Part shown: piece by piece, positions 6,186 to 6,362 of the stretch
How the letters are laid out: each line of letters begins with the position of its first letter
Numbering within the stretch: position 1 is the first letter of the stretch
NCBI GenBank assembly: GCA_028679985.1
Contig: JAJRAH010000174.1
Coordinates: 1-6,362, forward strand
Direction: 5' to 3'
Length of the DNA stretch: 6,362 nt
Source of the DNA: Methanomassiliicoccales archaeon
GTDB lineage: Archaea > Thermoplasmatota > Thermoplasmata > Methanomassiliicoccales > JACIVX01
Translations under genes and position numbers: made by a program
Notes under the pieces: generated by a model
The model's database searches: none
Told to the model about the DNA's origin: nothing
What the model saw: only the letters and a program-made list of their open reading frames with translations

Positions 6186-6362
6186 CTACAGCGTGATCCT
6201 CGTGCCGCAGTTTGCCCCGCCTATCAGTTGATTCAGTATCGAATGGGGTTCCTTTCCCGAGACCATATGTGCCGTCTTCACTCCGTTCAGGATTGCGAGA
6301 CGACAGGCCTCGATCTTTGGGACCATGCCGTCGGTCACGATTCCGGACGATATCAGAGAATC
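6186..6362 (-). CDS. argB: Acetylglutamate kinase, C-terminal 58 residues (cut by window edge)
   Basis: The open frame enters from the right edge and ends at TAG (6186-6188), followed at once by a second in-frame TAG. The 58 visible residues match the C-terminus of amino-acid-kinase-fold N-acetylglutamate kinase. VTDGMVPKIEAC carries the conserved Lys of the GM-x-x-K motif, and AILNGVKTAHMVSGKEPHSIL and a closing CGTRITL correspond to the family's GV..AHI.dGR..H..L and GT.I ends. ArgB phosphorylates N-acetylglutamate with ATP, two steps before ArgD. The gap to argD is 33 nt on the same strand, so an argB-argD operon is likely. A LysZ-type kinase acting on a LysW-bound substrate is possible, since the N-terminal substrate region lies outside the window. 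Confidence 0.88.
   Translation of the reverse strand, partial: DSLISSGIVTDGMVPKIEACRLAILNGVKTAHMVSGKEPHSILNQLIGGANCGTRITL

Overview
The window looks like archaeal chromosome, most likely euryarchaeal or Thermoplasmatota-like. The evidence is a tRNA gene without an encoded CCA end, A/T-rich TATA-like boxes about 25-30 nt upstream of expected transcription starts, a TTG start behind a strong Shine-Dalgarno site, an apparently leaderless gene, and protein families typical of archaea. GC content is moderate and similar throughout. I see no sign of a mobile element, CRISPR array, origin or recent transfer. The exact lineage is inference.

Layout, left to right. An M42-family metallo-aminopeptidase runs leftward off the left edge (2-1117, minus). 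Head to head with it, across a 178-nt gap holding an A/T-rich promoter-like tract and a clear palindrome, is a DUF362 protein (1296-2522, plus). Its C-terminal part carries four cysteines spaced like the proximal Fe-S ligands of NiFe-hydrogenase small subunits and NuoB. An intact tRNA-Thr(TGT) follows (2613-2685, plus), with its own TATA-like box and a hairpin just downstream. The remaining genes are on the minus strand: a class III PLP aminotransferase with a four-cysteine insertion (2725-4053), a two-part ACT-domain protein (4239-4928), an ArgD-type acetylornithine aminotransferase (4968-6152), and the last 58 codons of ArgB-type acetylglutamate kinase (6186-6362, cut by the right edge).

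How the genes work together. argB and argD are adjacent, 33 nt apart, and act in the acetylated part of arginine biosynthesis (or the parallel LysW-type lysine/ornithine route, which the visible sequence does not exclude). The ACT protein directly downstream resembles archaeal predicted regulators of amino-acid metabolism. It has its own TATA-like element placed for a leaderless transcript, so it can probably be expressed apart from argBD. The second aminotransferase has its own promoter-like region and is probably an ornithine, GABA or other omega-amino-acid transaminase, or an amino-acid racemase of the same fold. The left half (peptidase, DUF362, tRNA) has no evident link to arginine metabolism. 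No gene-free stretch exceeds 300 nt; the longest are 1118-1295 and 4054-4238. I see no obvious new multigene system. The least ordinary features are the DUF362 / hydrogenase-small-subunit-like architecture with its upstream palindrome, and the ACT protein next to argBD.
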